Of a DNA stretch of 64,000 nucleotides, positions 34,798 through 43,882 are shown one piece after another; the first letter of the stretch is position 1, and each line of letters starts with the position of its first letter. Source of the stretch: Shinella sp. SUS2 (lineage in GTDB: Bacteria > Pseudomonadota > Alphaproteobacteria > Rhizobiales > Rhizobiaceae); assembly GCF_001262505.1 (NCBI RefSeq), contig NZ_KQ410725.1, positions 300,651 to 364,650 of the forward strand. Direction: 5' to 3'. The notes under the pieces were generated by a model. The model saw only the letters and a program-made list of their open reading frames with translations, did not search any database and was not told the origin of the DNA. The translations under genes and the position numbers were made by a program.

Positions 34798-36072
34798 CTA
34801 ACCCATCCTGAGGCCGTTGCCGCCGGTGAGGCGGTTGAACAGCCAGTAAACGAGGAGAACGCCCACGAGCAGGATCGAACCGAGGGCAGCAGCAAGACCC
34901 CAGTTCAGCGACTGCTGCATGTGATAGGCGATGACATTGGAAATGAGCTGGCCGCTCTGCCCGCCGACGAGTGCCGGCGTGATGTAGTAGCCAACGGCGA
35001 GCACGAAGACGAGAAGGGAACCGGCAAGGACACCGGGAACGGTTTGCGGGAGATAGACCCTGCGGAAGGCGGTGACAGGCGATGCACCGAGCGAGAGCGC
35101 AGCGCGGACATAGGACGGCGGAATCGATTTCATCACGCTGTAGAGCGGAAGGATCATGAACGGCAGCAGCACATGCGTCATGGCGATGAGCGTGCCCGTG
35201 ACGTTGAAGATGAGCGGCAGCCGGTTCGCGTCGTTCACCGCGCCGACGAAGACGAGGATGTCGTTGATCACACCCTGCCCCTGAAGAAGGACGATCCAGG
35301 ACGTCGTGCGGACGAGCAGAGACGTCCAGAACGGCAGGAGGACGAGCATCATCAGCAGGTTGGATGTCTTCAGCGGCAGCCTTGCCAGCAGCGCAGCGAC
35401 GGGATAGCCCAGCACGAGGCAGAGACCCGCCACGGCGGCGCTGACCCAGAGCGTGCGCAGGAAGAGCGTCTGGTAGATCGCCATGTTCGCATCGACGCGC
35501 TCGACCGAGCCGTCGGCAGCATGTTGCAGGTCGAGCGCTGCAAGGAAATGCCGCGACGTGTACGGCTGGCTCAAGCGCTTGATGAGTGCCCAAAGCCCGG
35601 GATTTCCCCAGTCCGGGGCCGCCGCGACGAGCGTTTGCTTCCAGCCGTTCGCGGGCTCGGACGACAGTTGCCTGACCGTCCGCATCACCAGCGGCCGGGC
35701 CCCTGCCCAGTCGAAATTGAGCGCCGACGTGACCTGCCCCAGCTTTTGCTCGTCGTTCGCCTGCCTGAGATCGGCGGCGAGATCCGCGTAGACATTTTCC
35801 GGAGGCGTGTCGTTGCCGTCCCATTCCGCAAGCGAAAGGGAGGTACGGTGCAGAACCGCCCCGAATTCATCATTGCTGACGGCCCGCTGCAACATGGTTG
35901 CCAGCGGCCACGCGAACATGACCAGGAGAAAAATGCAGAGTGGCGCAACGAGGGCCAGCGCCCGCAACTGGGCTTGTCTCTTCGAGCGTCGGTGCTGTTT
36001 CATGACCGAGGTGGCGGGCAGAACAGCAGGCTCCGGAGCCGGCCATCCCGCGGTGGCGGTGCTTCCCCTCAT
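34798..36072 (-). CDS. ABC transporter permease, PotB-type, with large periplasmic loop
   Basis: A 424-residue permease. The first helix (LALVAPLCIFLLVMFAWPL) is followed by a polar region of about 150 residues, then five more helices. The EAA loop is YVRAALSLGASPVTAFRRVYLPQ. Such an extended first periplasmic loop is known in some polyamine/opine-type permeases and makes it longer than E. coli PotB. The ATG at 36072 overlaps the ATPase stop as TGATG. A much longer open frame upstream is only a shadow of the ATPase gene. Confidence 0.86.
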   Translation of the reverse strand: MRGSTATAGWPAPEPAVLPATSVMKQHRRSKRQAQLRALALVAPLCIFLLVMFAWPLATMLQRAVSNDEFGAVLHRTSLSLAEWDGNDTPPENVYADLAADLRQANDEQKLGQVTSALNFDWAGARPLVMRTVRQLSSEPANGWKQTLVAAAPDWGNPGLWALIKRLSQPYTSRHFLAALDLQHAADGSVERVDANMAIYQTLFLRTLWVSAAVAGLCLVLGYPVAALLARLPLKTSNLLMMLVLLPFWTSLLVRTTSWIVLLQGQGVINDILVFVGAVNDANRLPLIFNVTGTLIAMTHVLLPFMILPLYSVMKSIPPSYVRAALSLGASPVTAFRRVYLPQTVPGVLAGSLLVFVLAVGYYITPALVGGQSGQLISNVIAYHMQQSLNWGLAAALGSILLVGVLLVYWLFNRLTGGNGLRMG

Positions 36073-37178
36073 CACGCCGCCTCCCGACCGCGGCCGGATG
36101 CCTCGTCGAGAGCCCGGCAGTCGCCGACCTGCCAGCCAAGCCGGATGGGTTCGCCCTTCCTGAAGGTCCGCCGGAGCGAGGCGTTCTGAACCTTCACCAC
36201 GAATTCGTGTTTGCCGAACACACGCACCTGGATGCGCGAGTGGTCGCCGACATAGACCTGATCGACCACCTCCCCGCCCACCACGGTTTGCCCAGGCCCC
36301 TCTGTCGCCGGTTCGACGACGATGCGTTCGGGCCGAAGGGAAAGCAGGGTCGCCCCACCGACCGCAGCCTTTGTAACGGCAAGCGCACTGAGGACGTCGC
36401 CATTGTCGATCCTGACCCGGCACACGTCCCCGTCCCGCTCCGTCACGGTTCCAGGCAGGACATTGTTCTCGCCGATGAACTGGGCCACGAAGCTGTTGCT
36501 TGGCGTCTCGTACACCGCGTCCGGCTTCGCCAGCTGCTGGATCTTGCCGAAATTGAACACCGCGATCGTATCCGACATCGTCAGGGCTTCGGCCTGGTCG
36601 TGGGTGACATAGACGATGGTGACGCCGAGCCGCTCGTGGATGCGCTTGATCTCGTATTGCATCTGCTCGCGCAGCTGCTTGTCGAGCGCGCCGAGCGGCT
36701 CGTCCATCAGCACGAGTTTCGGATCGAAGACGAGGGCGCGCGCGACCGCGACGCGCTGCTGCTGGCCGCCCGAAAGCTGTGCCGGCCGGCGGTTGCCGAG
36801 ATGCGGCAGTTCGACCATGTCCAGCGCCCGCTTCACCTTCTCGGCCGTATCGGCCTTGGAAATGTTCCGGACCTGCAGGGGAAAGGCGAGGTTTTCCGCA
36901 ACCGTCATATGTGGGAACAGAGCGTAGTTCTGGAACACCATGCCGATGTTTCGGCGCTGGGGAGCCACCCGGTTGATGGGCCGGCCGTCGAGGAAGATTT
37001 CGCCGGATGTCGCGGTCTCGAAACCGGCAAGCATCATCAGGCATGTCGTCTTGCCGGAGCCGGAAGGCCCGAGCATGCTCAGGAACTCCCCTTCCCGCAC
37101 ATCGAGATTCAGATTGTCGACCACCGATACAGTGCCATCGTAGGTCTTGCTAACGTTCGCAAAATTGACTGACGCCAA
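36072..37178 (-). CDS. ABC transporter ATPase, PotA-type
   Basis: A 368-residue ATPase. Walker A GPSGSGKTT, Q-loop MVFQNYALFPHMTV, signature LSGGQQQRVAVARAL, Walker B LVLMDEPLGALD and a C-terminal TOBE domain from about residue 280 are all present. The TTG at 37178 is chosen because GGAGACAGG lies just upstream and the family begins NFANVSKTYDG. It energises the PotB/PotC-type permeases and is the second gene of the operon after the binding protein. Confidence 0.88.
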   Translation of the reverse strand: MASVNFANVSKTYDGTVSVVDNLNLDVREGEFLSMLGPSGSGKTTCLMMLAGFETATSGEIFLDGRPINRVAPQRRNIGMVFQNYALFPHMTVAENLAFPLQVRNISKADTAEKVKRALDMVELPHLGNRRPAQLSGGQQQRVAVARALVFDPKLVLMDEPLGALDKQLREQMQYEIKRIHERLGVTIVYVTHDQAEALTMSDTIAVFNFGKIQQLAKPDAVYETPSNSFVAQFIGENNVLPGTVTERDGDVCRVRIDNGDVLSALAVTKAAVGGATLLSLRPERIVVEPATEGPGQTVVGGEVVDQVYVGDHSRIQVRVFGKHEFVVKVQNASLRRTFRKGEPIRLGWQVGDCRALDEASGRGREAA

Positions 37179-37260
37179 CGTCCTGTCTCCACCCAATCGT
37201 TCACCGGCTGCCGGCAGCCACGGCTGCCAGCAGGTAAAATCTCGCAGGTTGAAGGGACGG

Positions 37261-38340
37261 CTACTTAGCCAGCCACGAATTGAACCGGGCAAACAGCTCG
37301 TCGCGGTAGGTCGACCAGAACTCGCTGTCGGACTCGATGGCGTTTTCGAGATGCGCGGTCGGGACGAAGTCCTTCATCTCGACGCCGGTCTTGTCGTTCT
37401 TGCCGATCAGGGCGATGGCGGATTTGCGGACAGGCCCGTAGGAGCTGGAATTCGTGATTGCGGCCTGCTGCGTGGTCTCGCTGACGAAATGGACGAATTT
37501 CGTTGCAGCCTCGAGGTTCGGTGTTCCCTTCGGGATCATCCAGACATCCCTGTCCCAGACCTGCCCGTCCCAGACGATGGTGAACGGTTGCTTTTCATCG
37601 TTGATGGCGTTGAAGATACGGCTGCTGTAGGCGGAGGTCATGACGACCTCGCCATCCGCCAGAAGCTGCGGCGGTTGCGAGCCCGCCTCCCACCAGACGA
37701 CGGCGGACTTGATCGTATCGAGTTTCGCGAAGGCGCGGTCGACCCCCTCCTTGGTCTCCAGAACCTTGTAGACATCGGAAGCCGGCACGCCATCCGCCAG
37801 CAAGGCCCATTCGAGATTCACATCCGCCGATTTGCGCAGACCCCGTTTGCCGGGAAACTTCTCCAGATCAAAGAAGTCCGCGATGGTTTTCGGACCATCG
37901 GCCAGCTTCGACGTGTTGTAAGCCATGGATGTCGACCAGATCACCGACCCGATACCGCAGTCGCTGAGCGTCCCCTCGACGAAATCCTCGCTGGCCGCCG
38001 TGCCGTCCGTAGCGGCCGGAAGCCCCCCGGCATCCTGCTTTTCGAGGATGTTGTCGAAGCAGCCCGTTTCCGCAAGCGCCTTCTCCCCGACAACCACGTC
38101 CCAGGTGACGTTCCTGGCTTCGACCTGCGCTTTGATCTGGCCGAGGCCGCCATTGTAATCGACGGAGTTGACGGCGATCCCGGTCGCCTTGGTGAAAGGC
38201 TCGTAGAACGCCTTCTTCTGGGCTTCGGTATAGGCGCCACCCCAGGAGACGACGGTGATCGCCTCCGCGGCAAACACCGGCACGGAAAGGCCACCGGCGG
38301 CAATGGCGATGACGGCGACGGACGTCAAAAATCGTTTCAT
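37261..38340 (-). CDS. ABC transporter substrate-binding protein, PotD-type
   Basis: A 359-residue periplasmic protein. The signal peptide MKRFLTSVAVIAIAAGG ends near VFAAEA, and the mature start ITVVSWGGAYTEAQKKAFYEPF matches the spermidine/putrescine-binding group. The ATG at 38340 follows GGAAC, and a candidate IclR operator lies 30 bases upstream. As first gene of the long operon it sets the pathway substrate, probably a polyamine-like or guanidino compound, judged from the enzymes downstream. Confidence 0.87.
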   Translation of the reverse strand: MKRFLTSVAVIAIAAGGLSVPVFAAEAITVVSWGGAYTEAQKKAFYEPFTKATGIAVNSVDYNGGLGQIKAQVEARNVTWDVVVGEKALAETGCFDNILEKQDAGGLPAATDGTAASEDFVEGTLSDCGIGSVIWSTSMAYNTSKLADGPKTIADFFDLEKFPGKRGLRKSADVNLEWALLADGVPASDVYKVLETKEGVDRAFAKLDTIKSAVVWWEAGSQPPQLLADGEVVMTSAYSSRIFNAINDEKQPFTIVWDGQVWDRDVWMIPKGTPNLEAATKFVHFVSETTQQAAITNSSSYGPVRKSAIALIGKNDKTGVEMKDFVPTAHLENAIESDSEFWSTYRDELFARFNSWLAK

Positions 38341-38370
38341 GTTCCGAGTTCCCACTCTTTGTTGATAAAA

Positions 38371-38385
38371 TTCCGAATTACGGAA
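38371..38385. promoter_or_regulatory. Candidate IclR operator 1
   Basis: TTCCG-AATTA-CGGAA, perfect 5-bp arms, 30 bases upstream of the PotD-type start codon. The same arm sequences recur at 38462-38476. Confidence 0.6.
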
Positions 38386-38461
38386 GTTATTTTCATTTTT
38401 CAGAATGAGTAGGGGGTTGCCGGAACCTTGTCAACAGCATATTCAGTATAACAGAAATTGC

Positions 38462-38476
38462 TTCCGAAAAACGGAA
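38462..38476. promoter_or_regulatory. Candidate IclR operator 2
   Basis: TTCCG-AAAAA-CGGAA, ending 11 bases before the start of the ThDP enzyme and next to its ribosome-binding site. The centre-to-centre distance to operator 1 is 91 bases. Confidence 0.6.
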
Positions 38477-38487
38477 TTGGAGGACCC

Positions 38488-40131
38488 ATGAAAAATACCG
38501 GCGGAAGAGAACTCGTCGCGCAACTCGAGGGATACGGCGTCGATACGGTCTTCGGCATGCCCGGCGTGCACACCCTGGCCTTCTTCGCCCCCCTGGCAAA
38601 AAGCACGATCCGCCATATCGGCGCACGACACGAACAGGGCGCCGGCTTCATGGCCGACGGCTATGCCCGTGCCACCGGAAAGCCCGGTGTCTGCCTCATC
38701 ATCAGCGGCCCGGGGGTCACCAATGCCGCCACGCCGATCGGGCAAGCCTATTCCGATTCCATTCCCGTTCTGGCGGTAACGAGTGCGATCGCCCGCGACG
38801 ACATGGGCCTCGGGCGCGGCATGCTGCACGAGATCACCAACCAGCAGGCCGTGACCGCGCCGATCACCGGCTTCAGCGCCACGGCGTTGACGGGCCGGCA
38901 GATCAGCGAGCATCTGGCGAGGGCGATGACATCGTTCCGGACGGAACGGCCGCGCCCGGTTCACATCTCGATCCCCCTCGACATTCTCGACGAGGACGTT
39001 GCGCCGCGCCCAGTCCGAACATTCCTTCCCCGCCAGCCCGGCCCGAACCCCGAGGACGTAAAGGCAGCGGCAGACCTGTTGCGCGCGGCGAAACGGCCGA
39101 TTGTCCTGGCCGGCGGCGGCTGCCGCAACGCGGGGGCCGCCCTGACGCGCCTCGTGGAAAGCCTGCAGGCACCCATCGTCACCACGGTCGCCGGCAAGGG
39201 CGTGGTTGCGGAATCGCATCCCCTCTCGCTGGGATCCACGCTCCAGAGGGCAAGAATCCGCAGGCTCGTCGAGCTCGAGGCCGATCTTGTGATCGCGATC
39301 GGCACCGAGATCTCGGAGCCGGACCTCTATGTCACCGCAGACAGCGAGGCGGCTTCCGATGGGCCGGCGCGCACGGACACGACCCGCCTCGCCATTTCCG
39401 GAAGGTTCGTCCGGATCGACATCGATCCCGCGGCAACGGTCAGGGACTACACGCCCGACGCGGCAATCGTTTCGGATGCGGGGCTTGCCGCTGCGGCGCT
39501 TGCCGATGAGATGAGCCGGCGGCCCCTCGCCTCGACATGGGATTTGGATTTCGAGACCATCCGGCAACAGGTCGGGCAGGAGATATCGCCGCTGGAGCGC
39601 CAGCACGTCGCCGTGCTCGGCGCCATCAGGAATGCGCTTCCCCCGGATGCACTGGTCTACGCCGACATGACGCAGATCGCCTACACGGGATGCGTCTATT
39701 TCCCCGTCGACGTTCCCGGCACATGGCACTTTCCAGTCGGGTACGGAACGCTGGGATACGCCCTGCCCGCGTCGATCGGCGGTGCCGCCGGATCGCCCGG
39801 ACGCGCCTGTCTCGCGCTTGTCGGCGATGGCGGCCTTCTCTTCACCGTTCAGGAGCTCGCGACCGCGGTCGAACAAAAACTACCCCTGCCGATCGTTCTC
39901 TGGGACAATGACGGCCTCGGCGAGATCGCCGATTTCATGCGGGCAAGAAATATCCCGGAAGTGAGCGTCCGCCCGCTGAACCCCGATTTCATGGCCCTTG
40001 CCGACGCCTTCGGCTGCCGCACGGCGACGCCCCGATCGCTGGAAGAGATCGAAGATGCGATTCGCGGCGCCCTTTCTGCCGACCGCCCGACGGTCATCCT
40101 CGTCAGGCAGGATGCCGAGTATCTTCGATGA
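38488..40131 (+). CDS. Thiamine-diphosphate-dependent enzyme (acetolactate synthase large subunit-like)
   Basis: A 547-residue protein of the IlvB/BFDC superfamily. The cofactor-activating Glu is in ARHEQGAGFMADGYARATG (E49), and the ThDP motif runs from GDGGLLFTVQELATAV to DNDGLGEI. The FAD-type central domain is present (VLAGGGCRNAGAAL). The ATG at 38488 has TGGAGG 6 bases upstream. It overlaps the FAD oxidase frame by ATGA. Real acetolactate synthases are usually next to a small subunit, absent here, so decarboxylation or ligation of another 2-oxo acid is more likely. Confidence 0.85.
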   Translation: MKNTGGRELVAQLEGYGVDTVFGMPGVHTLAFFAPLAKSTIRHIGARHEQGAGFMADGYARATGKPGVCLIISGPGVTNAATPIGQAYSDSIPVLAVTSAIARDDMGLGRGMLHEITNQQAVTAPITGFSATALTGRQISEHLARAMTSFRTERPRPVHISIPLDILDEDVAPRPVRTFLPRQPGPNPEDVKAAADLLRAAKRPIVLAGGGCRNAGAALTRLVESLQAPIVTTVAGKGVVAESHPLSLGSTLQRARIRRLVELEADLVIAIGTEISEPDLYVTADSEAASDGPARTDTTRLAISGRFVRIDIDPAATVRDYTPDAAIVSDAGLAAAALADEMSRRPLASTWDLDFETIRQQVGQEISPLERQHVAVLGAIRNALPPDALVYADMTQIAYTGCVYFPVDVPGTWHFPVGYGTLGYALPASIGGAAGSPGRACLALVGDGGLLFTVQELATAVEQKLPLPIVLWDNDGLGEIADFMRARNIPEVSVRPLNPDFMALADAFGCRTATPRSLEEIEDAIRGALSADRPTVILVRQDAEYLR

Positions 40132-41534
40132 AGCCCGAAGCGCGCGCCAGAAAGGTCGATTTCGAGGCCGCCGCCGGCGAACTGGACGCCCGGTTTGCCT
40201 CCAGGTTCACTGTCGCTCTCGCCACCAGGGACCATCACGGCCACGACGAAGGGTGGCATCCGGCAGCGGCACCCGATGGCGTGCTGTTTGCAACGACGAC
40301 CGAGGATGTCGTCGATGCCGTGCGCATCTGTGCAGCATACGGGGTTCCGGTCATTCCCTACGGGAGCGGCAGCGCCATGGAAGGCAGCGTCAACGCCGTT
40401 TTTGGCGGGCTCTGCATCAACCTCTCCGGCATGACCGCCGTGCTGTCGGTGAATGCATCCGACATGGATTGCACCGTCGAGGCGGGGTGCACCCGCTCGG
40501 TGCTGAATTCGTTTCTCCGGGACACCGGCCTTGCCTTTCCCGTCGATCCCGGCGCCGATGCGACCCTCGGCGGCATGGCCGCCACCCGCGCATCCGGAAC
40601 GATGACCGTGAAATACGGCTCCATGCGCGACAACGTCATCGGCCTGGAAGTCGTTCTGGCGGATGGAACGGTCGTGCAGACGGGAGGGCGTGCAAGGAAA
40701 TCGTCATCCGGCTACGATCTGACAAAACTCTTCGTCGGCTCGGAGGGGACATTGGGGATCATCACGAAATTGACCCTGCGGCTTCATCCCATCCCGGAAC
40801 ATGTCGTCGCCCTGCGCGCGGTTTTCGAAGAAGTAGGGCTGGCGGTGGAGTTCGTCGTTCTCCTGATGCAGCTCGGCTACCCCGTGGCGAGAGCCTAATT
40901 CATGGACGAGCTGGCGCTGGAAGCGGTGTGCAGATACGAGAGGCTCGACTATGAGCGCCGCCCCACCCTGTTCCTCGAATTTCATTCGGGTGTCGGCCCG
41001 CTCGACGGAACGGCCGAGGCTGTCGAGGATCTTCTGAGGCAGTGCGGTGCGAAATCCGTTCACTGGGCCTCGACGGCCCGTGAGCGGGCGGAAATCTGGA
41101 GGGCCCGGCACAATGCGGCCCATGCGGAGCCACTGCTACGGCCGGGCGCCAAGGCGATGGTGACGGATGTGTGCGTGCCGCTATCGAACCTGGCGGCCTG
41201 TATCGCCGAGACGCAGGCCGATTTGACATCCACCGGGCTCTGCGCCCCGATCGTCGGCCATGTCGGCGACGGAAACTTCCATCTGGCGATCCTGATCGAT
41301 CCAGCCGCGAAATCAGAGATTGACGAAGCCGAGCGCCTTCACGCAAGGCTGGTTGCACGCGCGCTCGGCTTTGGCGGAACCGTCAGCGGCGAACACGGCG
41401 TCGGCCTTGGAAAGCGTCCGTATCTGGAAGCCGAGCATGGCGCAGGCCTTGCAGTCATGAAGTCGATCAAACAGGCACTGGACCCACAGGGGCTGATGAA
41501 CCCGGGAAAGATCTTCCTTCCGGACCACCCTTGA
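40128..41534 (+). pseudogene. FAD-linked oxidase (GlcD/D-lactate dehydrogenase-like) broken by an in-frame stop
   Basis: A single reading frame of 469 codons interrupted only by TAA at 40896-40898 (codon 257). The first part has the PCMH-type FAD domain (PVIPYGSGSAMEGSVNA, PVDPGADATLGGM, SSGYDLTKLFVGSEGTLGI). The second has the C-terminal cap with VGHVGDGNFH and VSGEHGVGLGKR. The stop falls where homologs have a conserved Glu (RVELLDE-like; here RA-stop-FMDE), so a G-to-T change in GAA or GAG explains it. Translation could restart at the ATG at 40902, giving a 210-residue fragment without the FAD domain. The gene is probably inactive unless the stop is suppressed or is an error. Confidence 0.8.
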
Positions 41535-41575
41535 GGGAGCAACAGAATTCTCACATGCGAGCATGGATCAAGTGA

Positions 41576-42361
41576 ATGAGCAAAACGAAGGAAAATGGGT
41601 CTGAAAAGGGATCGAACCCGCTGCGGCGGATCGCGACCGTCCTGGACGCCGTTGCGTTTTCGTCGTCCGGCCTGACCCTTCAGGATATCGCCAACGCGGC
41701 GCAGATCCCGGTCTCGTCGGCCCACCGCATTACCAATACCCTGCTGGATGTCGGGTATCTCGAGGCGGCGCCGAACAAGAAGGTCTATCTCACCGGCCCA
41801 CGCCTGCGGCGCCTCCTCAACCTGAGCTTCGGGGATGCCCCGATCGAGAAGATCGCCTCGCCGCTCCTGACCGAACTGGCCAACAAGCTGCAGGAAGTGG
41901 CTTTCATTTGTCGGCTGGTGGCCGGCAAGATCAAGCTGGAGGCCTTTGCCTTCCCGCAGGAAGCGCCATCCTCGCTGATCCACCCCGGATATGAATTCCC
42001 CTTTCACGCAACCGCGAGCGGCAAGGCCATGCTGGCATTCCAGAACGAGGATTTCATCGCGGACGTGCTCAGCGCGGATATCCCCCGGTTTCAGGCCGGC
42101 ACGACCGTCGACCGGGCCGAGATCCGGCAGCAACTGGATGCGGCGCGCCAGCGGGGATATGCCGTGAACGACATGGAGTTCGACCCGGGCGTCTTCGCGC
42201 TCGCGGCCCCCGTCACCTTCGAACACGGAGACGTGTTCCTCACCGTCGGCATCGTGGGCATGAGCGCGAGGATGCATAGCCGCTTCGAGGAAACCGAGAT
42301 GGCGACGTTCGTGAAGTCGACCGCGGGCAAGCTATCTCACCTGCTCTCAAGTCATCGCTGA
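41576..42361 (+). CDS. IclR family transcriptional regulator
   Basis: A 261-residue regulator. The N-terminal winged helix is at about 15-75 (LTLQDIANAAQIPVSSAHRITNTL), and an effector-binding GAF-like domain runs from about 90, with FHATASGKAMLAF and the closing GIVGMSARMHSRF. It follows the ThDP enzyme and FAD oxidase on the same strand and overlaps the end of the ModA-like gene by 10 bases. It probably binds the two TTCCG-N5-CGGAA palindromes between the divergent operons. Confidence 0.88.
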   Translation: MSKTKENGSEKGSNPLRRIATVLDAVAFSSSGLTLQDIANAAQIPVSSAHRITNTLLDVGYLEAAPNKKVYLTGPRLRRLLNLSFGDAPIEKIASPLLTELANKLQEVAFICRLVAGKIKLEAFAFPQEAPSSLIHPGYEFPFHATASGKAMLAFQNEDFIADVLSADIPRFQAGTTVDRAEIRQQLDAARQRGYAVNDMEFDPGVFALAAPVTFEHGDVFLTVGIVGMSARMHSRFEETEMATFVKSTAGKLSHLLSSHR

Positions 42362-43098
42362 CGGCGATGCACTGCGCCGTCACGGCTTTCGAACCCGTTC
42401 CGCAGCAGAAGCCGCTCTGCCGCTTCAGACAACAGGAAGTCCCGGAAGGTGGCGGCGTCCTCTGCCGCGCCTTTGCGTAGCGCCAGGCCATAGGCGATAT
42501 CCGGCGCATAGGCGGGCGGGATCGCCACGATGCCGAAAGCAGGGTCCTTTGCGTGGAGGCGGGCATTCGATGCATAGCCGAGGAAAAGATCGACTATGCC
42601 CTCGGCGATCAGACCCGCGGCACTACGCCCCGGCGGCGAATGACGCCCGCCGACCAGTTGCAGGGCCCGGGCCTTGAGCGTTTCGCCGAGGCCGCGATGA
42701 TGGGCCTCCAGACGATCGAACATGTCGAACGCATAGTCGCCCGACGGATCGTCGCCCGGCGTCGACATGCCGATCCGGGTCGAAGGGGCCGAAAGCACCG
42801 TCACGAGATTTTCCGCGGTCAGCCCGAGGCCGGTGCGGGCGAGAACGACGAGCCGGTTGCGCGTAAAACAGACCGCTTCCTCCGTCAGCCCGGTCGACGC
42901 AAGATGCTGCGGATGGGCCATGTTGGCGGAGGCAAAGAGATCGAAGGGCTCGCCCGCCTCGATCCGTTCGCGCAACAGCCCGGCCGGCCCCAGCGATACG
43001 GAAACCGGAACGCCGGCGGCCTCCCGGAAGGCATCGGCAATGTCCGGCAGGGCGTGCCGCAGGCTGCCGGCGGCGAGGATGCGGATCCCCTCAGTCAT
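42352..43098 (-). CDS. ModA-like molybdate-binding domain protein without signal peptide
   Basis: A 248-residue type II binding protein. The family opening is IRILAAGSLRHALPDIADAF, then FDLFASANMAHPQHL and FTRNRLVVLART. It begins MTEG directly at the fold; neither this start nor in-frame upstream sequence encodes a Sec, Tat or lipoprotein signal, so the product should stay in the cytoplasm. The start overlaps the ATPase stop by 8 bases, so it is the last gene of the Mo importer operon. It may store or sense molybdate or tungstate, or serve as a chaperone; this is inference. Confidence 0.8.
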   Translation of the reverse strand: MTEGIRILAAGSLRHALPDIADAFREAAGVPVSVSLGPAGLLRERIEAGEPFDLFASANMAHPQHLASTGLTEEAVCFTRNRLVVLARTGLGLTAENLVTVLSAPSTRIGMSTPGDDPSGDYAFDMFDRLEAHHRGLGETLKARALQLVGGRHSPPGRSAAGLIAEGIVDLFLGYASNARLHAKDPAFGIVAIPPAYAPDIAYGLALRKGAAEDAATFRDFLLSEAAERLLLRNGFESRDGAVHRRQR

Positions 43099-43882
43099 CC
43101 TGCTTTCTCCTGCGCACCCTCTGCCGGAAAAGCGGTACGAAAGCGGTCTCCTCCCGATCCCCGCCACCGAGCCGAACGCCGCGGACGGGAACGCCGTAGA
43201 GCGCCTCGAGGCTCGCTTCCGTCATGACCGTCGCGGTCGGGCCGAACAGGGTCTGGGTTTCCGGCAGCATCAGGAGGACCTTGTCGGCGATCGCGGTCGC
43301 ATGGTTCGGCTGATGGGTCGTGAAGGCGATCGCCAGTTTCTCGCTGTCGGCCAGCCGTCCGAGCAGCGAAAGCACGATGTCCTGATTCTTCAAATCGAGC
43401 GCGGAGGCGGGTTCGTCGAGCAGCAGCACATCGTTCTCCCCGGCCAGCGCCCGGGCGATCAGGACGAGCTGGCGCTCCCCGCCCGACAGGGAGCCGATGC
43501 TGCGCGCCGCATAGCCGGCCATGCCGGTCGCCTCCAGCGCCGTCATCGCCTTCTCGACGTCGGCCGCACCCGGCGTGCCGAACAGGGCAACGTGCCGGGC
43601 GCGCCCCATCAGCACGATATCCAGTACGGAATAAGGGAAGGCACCGGAAAACTCCTGCGGCACGACACCGGTTCGCGGATTGGTTTCGACTGTGCCGGAG
43701 GTCGGCGTCAGCAGCCCCGCGAGCACACGCAGCAGGGTGGATTTGCCACGACCATTCGGGCCGAGGATCGCGGTGATCTCCCCGGCGCGGAGATCGAGAT
43801 CGAGTGCGCGGAACTGCCAGCGGTCGCCGTCATAGGAGTGACCAGCCGTGTCGAGATGCAGCATGACGAGATCAGAGGCCAT
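43091..43882 (-). CDS. ABC transporter ATPase, FecE/MolC-like
   Basis: A 263-residue ATPase with Walker A GPNGRGKSTLL, Q-loop VVPQEFSGAFPYSV, signature LSGGERQLVLIARAL and Walker B VLLLDEPASALD. It is of the vitamin B12/siderophore importer class. The ATG at 43882 overlaps the permease end by 11 bases. It is the only importer ATPase in the molybdate island, although two binding-protein/permease pairs are present. H. influenzae MolC is the nearest described analogue by gene context. Confidence 0.87.
   Translation of the reverse strand: MASDLVMLHLDTAGHSYDGDRWQFRALDLDLRAGEITAILGPNGRGKSTLLRVLAGLLTPTSGTVETNPRTGVVPQEFSGAFPYSVLDIVLMGRARHVALFGTPGAADVEKAMTALEATGMAGYAARSIGSLSGGERQLVLIARALAGENDVLLLDEPASALDLKNQDIVLSLLGRLADSEKLAIAFTTHQPNHATAIADKVLLMLPETQTLFGPTATVMTEASLEALYGVPVRGVRLGGGDREETAFVPLFRQRVRRRKQDD

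Noticed and set aside
34267..36189. A 640-codon open frame on the + strand
   Set aside because: It is a shadow of the two PotB/PotC-type permeases; its translation is highly charged low-complexity sequence.
34798..37044. A 748-residue ATPase-permease fusion
   Set aside because: The first 320 codons are the ATPase gene read in the wrong frame; the permease has its own ATG at 36072 in a TGATG overlap.
38488..40131. Catabolic acetolactate synthase for branched-chain synthesis
   Set aside because: No small subunit or other branched-chain biosynthetic gene is adjacent, and the operon context is catabolic; ilvC is 21 kb away.
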